Source: DATGPD01 sp031423015
GTDB taxonomy: Bacteria > Planctomycetota > UBA1135 > UBA2386
NCBI GenBank assembly: GCA_031423015.1
Contig: JANPER010000246.1
Span: forward strand, 1 to 64,000
Reading direction: 5' to 3'
DNA length: 64,000 nt
Shown here piece by piece: positions 17,139 to 26,740 of the stretch (its first letter is position 1; the number at the start of each line of letters is the position of its first letter). Position numbers and translations under genes: made by a program. Under the pieces are notes generated by a model. It did not search any database. It saw only the letters and a list, made by a program, of their open reading frames with translations, and was not told the DNA's origin.

Positions 17139-18226
17139 CGTGCTCACCCGCACGCGGTTGGCGGTGTACCACCAAGATTGCCCAACTTGCTGGCGTGTTG
17201 CTGCTGGCGTGTTGCCGCGCGACGGTGAGTGCGGACCTCCCTGGGCTGGCGGAACGACCGCCGTTGCCGTGGTCGGTGCTGGTGACGGGCGGTGCGTTCG
17301 TCGAACCACCGACCACCCTGACCGACGAGCCCCGGCGCGCGCGCACGTTCGCTGACACGGGCGAGGCATTGGAGCTGGAGGCGTTGGCCCAAGTCTTGGC
17401 ACGCGGCCGCGTCTTCGTTCGCTCGCAAGCGGACGCACAGTCGTCAGAGGCTCGCGCCCGCATCGCCACCGCCATGCAGCCCGGCGAGTTTCAATCGGTG
17501 ATGGAGTCTGCCCGTCTGGCTGGACACGACTATCTCCTGGTGATCGAGCGCATCGACGATGGGCCCATCGAGGCGCTCGGCGTGAATGGTCAATGGCCGA
17601 TCACGCTGGCAACCTGGCTGCTGGTCGGGATCGGTGCAGTGATTCCGGATCACACCTACGAGTCGCGCGCTTCGCTGCGCGCATCGCTGCGTGACGCGCA
17701 AGATGGGCACTCCGTGCAGGAACTCTTGATTGGCACCGGCACCGTCGACCTTTCGCTCTTGGAGCGCGCCTCGGTTTGGGGCTGGGTGCAGTCGATTCTC
17801 ATCCCACCGTTCTGGGTCGGTGACGACCCGCCCAGCGTGCTGGCGCAAGTGCAACCGATCGCACGACAACGGCTGATGCTCGGCCTCGCGCAGCGCCTGA
17901 AGTCAGTCGACGTGGCCGATCGTCTGGTGCGGAATCAGCCCGCGGCGGTGGAAATGCAGCGCGTCGCTGGTGGCTTGCGGCTCGAACTGGTCGCGCAGGA
18001 GGCCATCAGCTTCCTGCGCCTGCGCCTCGACGATCGCCCGTTCACTGGCGCCGCATTCGACAGTTTCCACCGCGCGCTCCTGGCCTCGAGAATGCCGGCT
18101 GACCGCGGCCTGCGCTACACAGCAGTCTTGTCGTTCGATGCACGCGGCGAGCGATTGCAGGTGTTGATCCAAACGACTTCGGGCCGCACCGGCTCGGTCA
18201 CCGTCGAGCTGCGGGGAGTGCGATGA
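17135..18226 (+). CDS. Putative lipoprotein of unknown function in the kinase-phosphatase operon
   Basis: A 363-residue protein, family not recognised. The GTG at 17135 overlaps the kinase stop (GTGA); an in-frame ATG at 17120 is an alternative. A signal peptide ends in a lipobox-like LLLACC (IAQLAGVLLLACC), so the mature protein is probably lipid-anchored. Later hydrophobic stretches (WPITLATWLLVGIGAVIP, WGWVQSILIPPFWVG) might insert in or lie on a membrane. Placed between a receptor kinase and its candidate phosphatase with four-base overlaps on both sides, it may be the envelope partner of the kinase sensor region; that is inference. Confidence 0.7.
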   Translation: MTCSPARGWRCTTKIAQLAGVLLLACCRATVSADLPGLAERPPLPWSVLVTGGAFVEPPTTLTDEPRRARTFADTGEALELEALAQVLARGRVFVRSQADAQSSEARARIATAMQPGEFQSVMESARLAGHDYLLVIERIDDGPIEALGVNGQWPITLATWLLVGIGAVIPDHTYESRASLRASLRDAQDGHSVQELLIGTGTVDLSLLERASVWGWVQSILIPPFWVGDDPPSVLAQVQPIARQRLMLGLAQRLKSVDVADRLVRNQPAAVEMQRVAGGLRLELVAQEAISFLRLRLDDRPFTGAAFDSFHRALLASRMPADRGLRYTAVLSFDARGERLQVLIQTTSGRTGSVTVELRGVR

Positions 18227-19128
18227 GAATCACCGCCGATCTCGAAGTCGGTGTCGACACGCACACCGGCCGCGTGCGGACCACAAACGAGGACGACTAT
18301 CTGGTGTACTGCCCTGAGGCCTCGGCCGTGCGCAGCGCAATCGGCCGCCTGCTGGCGATCGCCGACGGCATGGGCGGCGCCTCGGGTGGCGCGGAGGCTA
18401 GCCGTGCCGCGGTACGAGCCTTGGCTGCCAGCTTCGTCGAGGCGCCACCCGGCGAAGCGCCGGAGGCGCGCATGACGCGCGCGTTCGCTTCCGCATGCCG
18501 TCGGCTGTACCAACTCGCCAAAGAGCAACCACGCCTACGTGACATGGGTACCACCCTGACGGTGGTCAACCTCCTGGAAGATCGCATGGTGCTCGGCCAC
18601 GTCGGCGACTCGCGCTGCTACTTGCTGCGCGGCGACCAGATGCAGCAACTCACCACCGACCATGCTGTGCGCCGGTCGGAGCATCAGCTGGTGCGCTGCA
18701 TTGGCGCGGGCCGTGACCGGGAAGAGGTGGACGTGATGACCTACCCCTTGGAAGCAGGCGATGTGATCGTGCTGGCGACCGACGGCCTGTGGGACGCCAT
18801 CGAGCCTGGCCTGCTGCAGGAGGTCGTGCGGCGGCTGCCGCCGCAGTCGGCGGCCCGCGAGCTGGTGCGCCTGGCCGTCGATGCCGGTGGCAACGACAAC
18901 AGCACCGCGCTGGTGGCTGCGGTGCGAGCGGTTGGTACGGCGAGCCAGGAACTGGTGGCGTGCGAGTTGCCGGCCCGCGAGCTGGTGCGCCTGCCGCAGG
19001 TCGAGGTGGCGCTGCCGAGCCTTCGGCGTCCGTTCTGGCCGTGGATCGTGCTGCTCGTGGCGGTAGCGTTGGCCGGACTCGCCGTTGCCCGCTTCGCCTT
19101 GGGTTTCGATCCGTTCAACACGCGGTAG
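18223..19128 (+). CDS. PP2C-type protein Ser/Thr phosphatase with C-terminal membrane anchor
   Basis: A 301-residue PP2C (PPM) phosphatase. The metal-binding motifs are intact: TNEDDYLV (residues 21-28), IADGMGG (46-52), HVGDSRCYL, LATDGLWDAI and GGNDNSTAL. A hydrophobic helix at about 272-293 tethers the catalytic domain to the membrane. Four-base overlap with the lipoprotein gene and the kinase two genes upstream make it the likely antagonist of that kinase. The C-terminal linker repeats PARELVRLPQ, close to the earlier AARELVRLAV, reflecting a short DNA duplication. Confidence 0.92.
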   Translation: MRITADLEVGVDTHTGRVRTTNEDDYLVYCPEASAVRSAIGRLLAIADGMGGASGGAEASRAAVRALAASFVEAPPGEAPEARMTRAFASACRRLYQLAKEQPRLRDMGTTLTVVNLLEDRMVLGHVGDSRCYLLRGDQMQQLTTDHAVRRSEHQLVRCIGAGRDREEVDVMTYPLEAGDVIVLATDGLWDAIEPGLLQEVVRRLPPQSAARELVRLAVDAGGNDNSTALVAAVRAVGTASQELVACELPARELVRLPQVEVALPSLRRPFWPWIVLLVAVALAGLAVARFALGFDPFNTR

Positions 19129-19201
19129 CGAGGAGCGTCCCGCTGCCGGTCTCTAGCCACGGTTGTTGACTGGAAAACGACCGACCCTTGGTGCGACGAT
19201 C

Positions 19202-20944
19202 ATGCGGCGGCGCTTCGCTCCGCGCGTCATCTTGTCCACCACGCAACCGAACTCAGGCACTGCGCCCAAACCGCTCCGGCGCGTCGCCTTCAAACTGCTT
19301 CTCGTCGTGCTGCCGGTGCTCTTGCTGCTCCTGGTTGAGGGCGCCGCACGCTTGCTCTGGCCGCCCGGGGAGTTCGATCCGTACCTGACCCTGACCGGCC
19401 GTTCGTCGGCGCTGACCAGCGTCACTATCGACGGTGAGGACTGGTTCGAGTTCACGCATCCCCAGGCGTATGGCAAGGAGAGTGGCGCGAGGTTCACGCG
19501 CATCAAGGCGCCGAACACCCTGCGCGTCCTCTGCATGGGTGCTTCGGCGAGCGCGGGCTGGCCGCATCGACCACCGCAGCGGTGGACTGACTACTTGCAC
19601 AAGGCATTGACCCGCGCGTTCCCGGCCCGCAAGTTCGAAGTGGTCAACCTCGGCGCGCACGCGTGCGCCAGCTACCGCGTGCGCATGATCTTCGACGAAG
19701 CGATCGACTGTGATCCGGACGTCGTCGTCATCTACTCGGGCAACAACGAGTTCGTCGAGAAGCGTTCGTACCTGTTGGACTACCCCGGCAAAGGCGTGGT
19801 CGACTGGTTGAAGCGCCGGTCGGTGTTGTTCGCGAGCGCCGTGCGGTTCTGGACGCAGAAGTCTGCCCCCGACAACGTGCTGTCCGGGGTCGGGCGCGAG
19901 CACGTCAACCATCACCTGTGGACGCACACCGAGCGGGTCGCCTCTGAGCTGCGCTCCGACCCGGTCCAGTACGCGGGGGTCATAGAGCACTACCGCTACT
20001 CCGTGGCGCACATGGTGGCGGAGGCCCAGCGGCGCGGGGTGTGCGTGATCGTGCTGACTGTGCCGGTCAACTTGCGCGACTGGAGTCCAGCGGTGTCGAC
20101 GAACCGCAGCGTGGGTGAGGCACAGGCGCGGTTCGAGGCGGCCTTTACCGACGGTTGCGCCAAGGTGCTGCGGGGGGACGCGACCAACGCGCTCGCCGCA
20201 CTCGACGCGGCGGTGGCGATCGAGCCAGAACACGCCGAGGCGCACTTTCAGCGCGGCAAGGCGCTCGATGCACTGCGGCGCTTCGACGCGGCCTACGAGG
20301 CCTACTCACGCGCGCTCGACGCCGACCGCAACCCGTTCCGCGCGGCTCGGCCGCTGAACTCGGTGCTACGCTCGCTCGTTGCCCAGCAACCGGGGGAGGG
20401 TGTGCATTTGGTCGACGCGGTGGCGGCGTTTGCCGCAGCCGCGCGCGACGGCGTGCCAGGTTTTGATCTCTTGCTCGACTACGTGCACCCGACGCGGGCC
20501 GGCAATCTGGTGCTGGCGCGCGCGACCTTCGACGTCCTCGTTCAGTCGGGACTGCTCGGCCAAGGCGTCAAGGCAACCTTCGATGTGGAAGACGACGGCT
20601 ATCGCGACGAAGACGACGACGCCTTGCAGCTGAATCTGCTGGCGTTGTTCGGGATCATGCACCAGTACGATGCCTACCTCGACAAGCTCGATGCGTTCGC
20701 GGCGTTGTCGGCGCGCCGCGGCCAACCGCCGCCAAAGCTCGTGCAGAATGTGCTCGGCAACACGCGGTCCGAGTTCACCGCGTTCTTGACCGAGCGGCGG
20801 AAGGAGACGCTGGGCGAGCCCTTCGATCCGGGCTATCGCGCGCGACACGCAGCCTTCTACCAGCAGTTCTTCGTGTTTGCCTCGCAGCTGAAGGGCGCCC
20901 TGACCGAGGCCGACTGGAACGACAAGCAGACCAGCGGCAAGTGA
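19202..20944 (+). CDS. SGNH/GDSL-family hydrolase with internal TPR repeats
   Basis: A 580-residue protein with an N-terminal membrane helix (about residues 28-46) and an exported SGNH domain: block I VLCMGASASAGW with candidate nucleophile Ser115, GNNEFVE, and a C-terminal DYVHPTRAGN carrying Asp/His. Between these blocks is a TPR-like insertion (AALDAAVAIEPEHAEAHFQR, then DALRRFDAAYEAYSRALDAD). A roughly 140-residue C-terminal tail follows. ATG 19202 is preferred over TTG 19163 because it gives a normal signal-anchor. Probable role is acyl or ester chemistry on an envelope glycan or lipid. Confidence 0.78.
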   Translation: MRRRFAPRVILSTTQPNSGTAPKPLRRVAFKLLLVVLPVLLLLLVEGAARLLWPPGEFDPYLTLTGRSSALTSVTIDGEDWFEFTHPQAYGKESGARFTRIKAPNTLRVLCMGASASAGWPHRPPQRWTDYLHKALTRAFPARKFEVVNLGAHACASYRVRMIFDEAIDCDPDVVVIYSGNNEFVEKRSYLLDYPGKGVVDWLKRRSVLFASAVRFWTQKSAPDNVLSGVGREHVNHHLWTHTERVASELRSDPVQYAGVIEHYRYSVAHMVAEAQRRGVCVIVLTVPVNLRDWSPAVSTNRSVGEAQARFEAAFTDGCAKVLRGDATNALAALDAAVAIEPEHAEAHFQRGKALDALRRFDAAYEAYSRALDADRNPFRAARPLNSVLRSLVAQQPGEGVHLVDAVAAFAAAARDGVPGFDLLLDYVHPTRAGNLVLARATFDVLVQSGLLGQGVKATFDVEDDGYRDEDDDALQLNLLALFGIMHQYDAYLDKLDAFAALSARRGQPPPKLVQNVLGNTRSEFTAFLTERRKETLGEPFDPGYRARHAAFYQQFFVFASQLKGALTEADWNDKQTSGK

Positions 20945-21046
20945 TCGGCTTCCGCGCTTTACAGGGCGGGCTTCGCTCGGCACGATCCTGCCCTCCCTGC
21001 GACGCGCCGGCCCTGCGCGTCTTGCCGTTCGCCGCCGCAACATCGC

Positions 21047-22189
21047 ATGCCCAAGAAGCTCCAGCGCAAGGTCGCGGCATCGCGTCCAGAACCCGGCAGC
21101 GCGGTCGCGGCGCCGACTGACCGCGCTCCCTTGTTCGGTAGCAAGCGGGTCACGCCGCGCCTGCTGGCCGAGTTCACCAGCCAGCTCGCGGTGTTGCTCG
21201 ACGCCGGCATTCCGGTGACCAAGTGCCTGCGCATTCTGCAGGGCCAGATGCCGCCCGGCACGCTCAAGCGGACCATCGCCGAGGTGCTCGAAGACGTCGA
21301 GGCCGGCACCGCGTTCAGCGAGTCCCTCGCCAAGCACCCTCGCATCTTCGATCGCCTCTACACGAATATGGTGTCGGCGGGCGAGGCGGGCGGTGTGCAA
21401 GAGGAGATCTTGAACCGCTTGGCGTCGTTCCTGGAGAAGACCGAGAACATCAAGAGCCGAGTGAAGGGGGCGCTGGCGTATCCCGTCGCCATCATGGTGG
21501 TCGCTGCCGCCGTCCTGATCCTGGTCTTCGTGTTGGTGATTCCCAAGTTCAAGGACATCTTCATGCAGCAGTTCGGCACGCTCGAAGCGATGCCGTGGGC
21601 GACGCGCCAAGTGATCTGGTTCGGCGAGCACATGAAGACGTGGTGGTGGGCATACGTGCTCACCGTCGTGGCGCTGGTGTTCCTGCACCGCTTGCTGCTC
21701 GCGCGCGTGATCGGCTACCGGCGCGGTCGGGACACACTGTCGATGAAGGTCCCGATCTTTGGGACTCTGGTGAACAAAGCGGTCGTGGCGCGTTTCTCGC
21801 GCACCTTCGGCACGCTGATTCAGAGCGGTGTGCCGCACCTCGAAGCCCTGGACATCGTCAAGGGTGCCGTGCCGAACCTCCGCGTCGAGGAGTCCGTGCA
21901 ACGGATTCACTCCAGCATCCGCGAGGGTGCTGGCATCGCCGTGCCGATGGGGGAGAGCGGCCTGTTCGACGACATCGTCGTCAACATGGTGGACGTCGGC
22001 GAACAGACCGGCGAACTCGACCGCATGCTCAGCAAGATCGCCGACCGCTACGAGCGCGACGTCGACCGCACCATCGACACCACGTTCAAGATCATCGAAC
22101 CGATCATCATCGTGGTGCTGGCGGTGTTCGTCGGCTTCATCGTGTACGCGCTGTTCGCGCCGCTGTTGAAGCTGATGGAGAAGCTATAG
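21047..22189 (+). CDS. Type II secretion/type IV pilus inner-membrane platform protein (GspF/PilC family)
   Basis: A 380-residue GspF/PilC family protein with two T2SSF halves (FTSQLAVLLDAGIPVTKCLR and FSRTFGTLIQSGVPHLEALD) and hydrophobic helices near residues 150-170, 200-220 and 345-370. It forms the inner-membrane platform that works with the assembly ATPase in pili or type II secretion. No ATPase, pilin or secretin gene lies nearby. The following histidine kinase starts on the next base after the stop, recalling the pilC/pilS neighbourhood of other bacteria. Confidence 0.9.
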   Translation: MPKKLQRKVAASRPEPGSAVAAPTDRAPLFGSKRVTPRLLAEFTSQLAVLLDAGIPVTKCLRILQGQMPPGTLKRTIAEVLEDVEAGTAFSESLAKHPRIFDRLYTNMVSAGEAGGVQEEILNRLASFLEKTENIKSRVKGALAYPVAIMVVAAAVLILVFVLVIPKFKDIFMQQFGTLEAMPWATRQVIWFGEHMKTWWWAYVLTVVALVFLHRLLLARVIGYRRGRDTLSMKVPIFGTLVNKAVVARFSRTFGTLIQSGVPHLEALDIVKGAVPNLRVEESVQRIHSSIREGAGIAVPMGESGLFDDIVVNMVDVGEQTGELDRMLSKIADRYERDVDRTIDTTFKIIEPIIIVVLAVFVGFIVYALFAPLLKLMEKL

Positions 22190-23650
<1,461 letters not shown>

Positions 23651-23748
23651 CCGGCAACGGCAACGGCTGCGACCCCGACACCCCGAGGCGGCGGTGCCCC
23701 AAGAGTGGATCCCAGCGGTCAAGGCTCCGTGCTAACGCGCCGTGAAGG

Positions 23749-23773
23749 TGGCGACGCGAGACGCCAGCTTTTT
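23749..23773 (+). terminator. Weak intrinsic terminator candidate
   Basis: A 5-bp stem TGGCG (23749-23753) and CGCCA (23762-23766) with an 8-base loop is followed by GCTTTTT. It lies about 100 bases after the histidine kinase stop and just before the next promoter candidate, a sensible position, but the stem is short. Confidence 0.35.
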
Positions 23774-23802
23774 GCAGTGACGCGGGGTGTGCGTGCTATC
23801 AT
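23772..23802 (+). promoter_or_regulatory. Promoter candidate with extended -10
   Basis: TTGCAG (23772-23777), 19 bases, then TGCTATCAT, which contains an extended -10 (TGn before TATCAT at 23797-23802). It precedes the ATG at 23841 by 38 bases. Confidence 0.5.
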
Positions 23803-23840
23803 TCCGCGGCCCTCTGGTTTGCCTCCGCAGTCTTTTCTCG

Positions 23841-24338
23841 ATGCCTAAGTTCTCTTCGGCCGTCGCGCTCACACTCATCGTCGCCGTCGCCTTCATGGCG
23901 GGGGTGACCGTGTCGGGGCCAGCGACGTTATCCGCCCAGGATCGTGGCCCCCAGCGCCCCATTCCTGGCCCGACACCGCCACCCAAAGAGAACGCGGCGC
24001 CCGCGCCGATGGTGTGGAACGAGGGCTCCGGCGCTTCGTCGTCGAGCAACGGCATGATCGCGGTGACGGGCAGCTACGGTGTGGGCTCGTCGGTGCTGTA
24101 TGTCATCGACACCAACACCAAACAACTCGCGGTCTACGAGGCGCGCGGTGGCAGCCCAAACGCCTCGCGCGTGTTTCTCGTCGGGGCGCGTCGCATCGAC
24201 CTGGACCTGCAGCTGCAGGGCTACAACGACCTCTCGGAACACAACTACGAACAGTTGCAGCGCAAGTTCGCCGGCCTCGAAAAGGCGTCGAAGAGCAGCG
24301 CGGCTGACAATCCGATTCCTACAGAGGGCCGGCGCTGA
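23841..24338 (+). CDS. Small exported protein of unknown function
   Basis: A 165-residue protein with a clear signal peptide (SAVALTLIVAVAFMAGVTVS, probably cleaved after LSA), a Pro-rich stretch (RPIPGPTPPPKENAA), and a compact domain reading GMIAVTGSYGVGSSVLYVID, NTKQLAVYEARGG and RRIDLDLQLQGYND. The last part looks like one or two beta-propeller blades in which a value is fetched and displayed. ATG 23841 is chosen because the signal peptide starts there. A promoter candidate lies just upstream. Function unknown. Confidence 0.72.
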   Translation: MPKFSSAVALTLIVAVAFMAGVTVSGPATLSAQDRGPQRPIPGPTPPPKENAAPAPMVWNEGSGASSSSNGMIAVTGSYGVGSSVLYVIDTNTKQLAVYEARGGSPNASRVFLVGARRIDLDLQLQGYNDLSEHNYEQLQRKFAGLEKASKSSAADNPIPTEGRR

Positions 24339-24402
24339 CCGCGCGGAACCCCTCGCTCAACCTTCTCACCGACCTCAACCATCGACCCAGGAGTCCTGAC
24401 CT

Positions 24403-24888
24403 GTGACCAAAAACGACGAGTACATGTCTTTCGAAAAGGCGCTCTCCGAGCTGAATCTGCGCGAGGAAGACCTCAAGCGCATGGTGTCGGAGGGTGATAT
24501 CCGTGCGTTCCGCGAGGGAGCCTCGATGCGCTTCCGTCGCGAAGACGTCAGTGCGCTGGCCAGCAAGCGCAAGGGCGAAGAGGACCTGATGTTTGCCGAC
24601 TCGTTGGAAGACGACACCGGCATGGTCACCGAGGAGATCTCGGACGAGGACACCCTGCTGGCAGAAGACGACGTCGAGACGACCAAGCCGGTGAAAGCGG
24701 TGCGCGGCCGTGCGTCCAAGCTGGCGGCGCCTGCCGCCTCGGCCGAGGCCGAGGCGCATGAGCCGGGCTGGGTCACCGGCATTGCGGTCGCCGGCTGCTT
24801 GGTGTGCGTCTATGGCGCGCTGCTGCTGTATTCCATCGCAGCGAATACGCCCCCGGGCGGCCTCACCGGCATCTTCGCCGACAAGTAG
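24403..24888 (+). CDS. HTH (excisionase-like) domain protein with C-terminal membrane helix
   Basis: A 161-residue protein. Residues about 8-52 resemble the MerR/excisionase-type HTH_17 domain (FEKALSELNLREEDLKRMVS, then EGDIRAFREG and MRFRREDVSAL), which reads short DNA sites. An acidic stretch (EEISDEDTLLAEDD) and an Ala-rich linker follow, ending in a single helix (GIAVAGCLVCVYGALLLYSI). A DNA-binding-like domain tethered to the membrane is unusual and could make it a membrane-bound regulator or an assembly protein. The GTG start has a GGAG nine bases upstream. Confidence 0.75.
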   Translation: MTKNDEYMSFEKALSELNLREEDLKRMVSEGDIRAFREGASMRFRREDVSALASKRKGEEDLMFADSLEDDTGMVTEEISDEDTLLAEDDVETTKPVKAVRGRASKLAAPAASAEAEAHEPGWVTGIAVAGCLVCVYGALLLYSIAANTPPGGLTGIFADK

Positions 24889-24942
24889 TCGGAGCGCGCG
24901 GCACAGCGATAACCCGGCTGGTCGGCCGCTGCGGTCTTGCCA

Positions 24943-25029
24943 AGAGTGCGTGAACTCTGCGCCTCTACTTGCTAAAGGAGAGGCGCACGGCGTCGGGTGA
25001 TGCCGCGTGCCCAGCAACCGCAATCACGC
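24943..25029 (+). promoter_or_regulatory. Structured leader with consecutive hairpins upstream of the Pal-like gene
   Basis: In the 161 bases before the OmpA-like gene four potential hairpins follow each other: AGAGT/ACTCT (24943-24958), a perfect 9-bp stem TGCGCCTCT/AGAGGCGCA (24958-24966 and 24979-24987), CGGCGTC/GATGCCG (24988-25005, 7 bp including one G-U pair, GGGT loop), and GCGTG/CACGC (25005-25029). No T-run follows, so it looks more like a structured 5' leader than a terminator. The first two share a base and may be alternatives. Confidence 0.45.
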
Positions 25030-25049
25030 CTGCGCCCTCGGAGGGGTCC

Positions 25050-25733
25050 ATGCCACGCTCATTAGCCGTACTCATTCTCGCTTCGCTTTGTCTGCCGTCG
25101 TGCGTCAGCACCGACGAGTATCTTCGGCTCAAGGGCGAGAAGGAGGCCCTCGCGGCGCAGCATGAAGACCTGCTGCGCTACCAGAAGGAGATGCAGGGTC
25201 GACTGCAGAGCATCGAGTCGCACGCCAGCGCACTGGAATCTACGGCGAGTGAAGCGAGCGCGGTGCGTGACCTTCAGCGCCGCTTGCAGGAGACCCTCGA
25301 CAAGCTCAAGAATGAGCGCGGCAGCAACGCGCTGGCGTTGGCGCCCCTCGAAGGTGTCAGCATCATCGAGCGCCCCGATGGCGTCGGCTTCCAAGTGGAA
25401 GGGGCAGTGCTATTCGAGCCTGGTCAGGCCACGCTCAAGGACTCTGGCCAGGAGACGCTGCGCAAGCTGATTCCCGAGTTGGTGAAGACCGGACGCAATG
25501 TGCGGGTGGACGGACATACCGACAGCGACCCGATCGCGCGCAGCAAGTGGCGTACGAACCTGCAGTTGTCGGCCGAGCGCGCCAGCGTCGTTGGCGAGTT
25601 CTTGACCGGCAATGGCATTCCCAACGAACGGCTGTTCGTCGCCGGGTTTGGCGAGTATCGCCCGCATGACCCCGCCAAGACCGACGACGCCAAGCGCAAG
25701 AACCGCCGCGTCGAGATCCTGGTCATGCGATGA
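25050..25733 (+). CDS. OmpA/Pal-family peptidoglycan-associated lipoprotein
   Basis: A 227-residue lipoprotein: signal peptide with lipobox LPSC, a coiled coil (about residues 28-95) and a C-terminal OmpA domain (VDGHTDSDP, LSAERASVVGEFL, NERLFVAGFGEYRP, KNRRVEIL). OmpA domains bind peptidoglycan and link outer membrane to wall. The ATG has a GGAGGGG Shine-Dalgarno and a structured leader upstream. Its stop overlaps the FGE-fold lipoprotein gene (ATGA), so the two are probably made together. Confidence 0.9.
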   Translation: MPRSLAVLILASLCLPSCVSTDEYLRLKGEKEALAAQHEDLLRYQKEMQGRLQSIESHASALESTASEASAVRDLQRRLQETLDKLKNERGSNALALAPLEGVSIIERPDGVGFQVEGAVLFEPGQATLKDSGQETLRKLIPELVKTGRNVRVDGHTDSDPIARSKWRTNLQLSAERASVVGEFLTGNGIPNERLFVAGFGEYRPHDPAKTDDAKRKNRRVEILVMR

Positions 25734-26740
25734 ACACGATGCGGCGGCGCAGCCACCAGCTGATGGCGGTGGGCGCGGTCGCGCTTGCGGCTTGTGGTGG
25801 CGACCTCGAGGGGTTGGCGCGCCATCAGCGCTTCGGGGTGTTTCGCGACCTGGTCTTGGTAGCCCGCAGCGACGCCAAGGGCGGCCCGTTCTTTCTCGAC
25901 CGGTTCGAGGTCTCGCGCCGCGAGGTGTTGCACTGGCTCGCCGAGACCGGGCGTGTCGTCCCCGCGGCTTGGCCTGAGACCTGGAGCACTGCCGATCAGG
26001 ACGCCCCGGCGCAGCAGCGACCGGCGGTGCGCATCGACCTGCTGACCGCGCGCGCCTTCGCTGCGTGGCGCTTGTGCCGCTTGCCGACCGCCGCGGAGTG
26101 GGAGCACACGGTCACCGGCGGCGGGGCCTACCGTTTCCCGTGGGGCGACCACGGTCGAGCGGAGTGGGCGAACACGCCCGAGCTCAGCCTCGGGCAGACG
26201 GCGGCGATTGGCACCTTCGAGTCGGGTCGATCGCCGGGCGGCCCGTACGACCTCGTGGGCAACGTCGCCGAGTGGACCGAGAGCGTGCCCGCCGGCTTTT
26301 TGCGTGAGCTGAGCGCCTGCCCGGACTTCGCCAGCCTGCGCGTCTGGACCATCGGGCGGCAGTGGCCGAGGCCCCTGTTGGCGGCCGTGCTCAGCGCGCC
26401 GCAGCCGCCGCCAAGGTTGGTGGTCGGGGGCGCATACATCGGCGTGTCCGAGGTGACTTCCATCCGCACCACCCGCAGATCGAGCGCCATGCTGGCATGC
26501 CAACCAGAAGAGTGGAGCGACACGACCGGTCTGCGCGTGGCGATCGACCCGCGTGGGCTCCTGGTGGCGTTGCTGCGCGAACCGGTGCTACCGTCGGAGC
26601 CGGCGCTGAGGCTGCTGCGCGAGTTCTTGGTCGAGCCGACACACCGCGCCGTGCTGCTGCCCGAGTTCGCGGCGGCGCTGGCTCGCGTGCCGGAGGCTGG
26701 CGTGATGCTAGCGGTGGTCCGTGGGGCCCTGCGCCTGTGA
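25730..26740 (+). CDS. FGE-sulfatase-fold lipoprotein
   Basis: A 336-residue protein with lipobox LAAC (AVGAVALAACGG) and a formylglycine-generating-enzyme-like domain: FFLDRFEVSRREVLHWL, RLPTAAEWEHTVTGGG, RFPWGD, YDLVGNVAEWTE and VVGGAY, with a poorly conserved end (TGLRVAID). The FGE catalytic cysteine pair is not evident, so it is more likely a binding protein than an enzyme. It overlaps the pal-like gene before it (ATGA) and the rsmA gene after it (GTGA). A second FGE-like domain in this window is the C-terminus of the kinase at 12921. Confidence 0.8.
   Translation: MNTMRRRSHQLMAVGAVALAACGGDLEGLARHQRFGVFRDLVLVARSDAKGGPFFLDRFEVSRREVLHWLAETGRVVPAAWPETWSTADQDAPAQQRPAVRIDLLTARAFAAWRLCRLPTAAEWEHTVTGGGAYRFPWGDHGRAEWANTPELSLGQTAAIGTFESGRSPGGPYDLVGNVAEWTESVPAGFLRELSACPDFASLRVWTIGRQWPRPLLAAVLSAPQPPPRLVVGGAYIGVSEVTSIRTTRRSSAMLACQPEEWSDTTGLRVAIDPRGLLVALLREPVLPSEPALRLLREFLVEPTHRAVLLPEFAAALARVPEAGVMLAVVRGALRL

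Noticed and set aside
24960..25030. Resemblance to a SAM riboswitch (GCTAAA, GATG, GCAACC)
   Set aside because: The motifs occur in the wrong order and no enclosing P1 stem was found; kept only as an unclassified structured leader.
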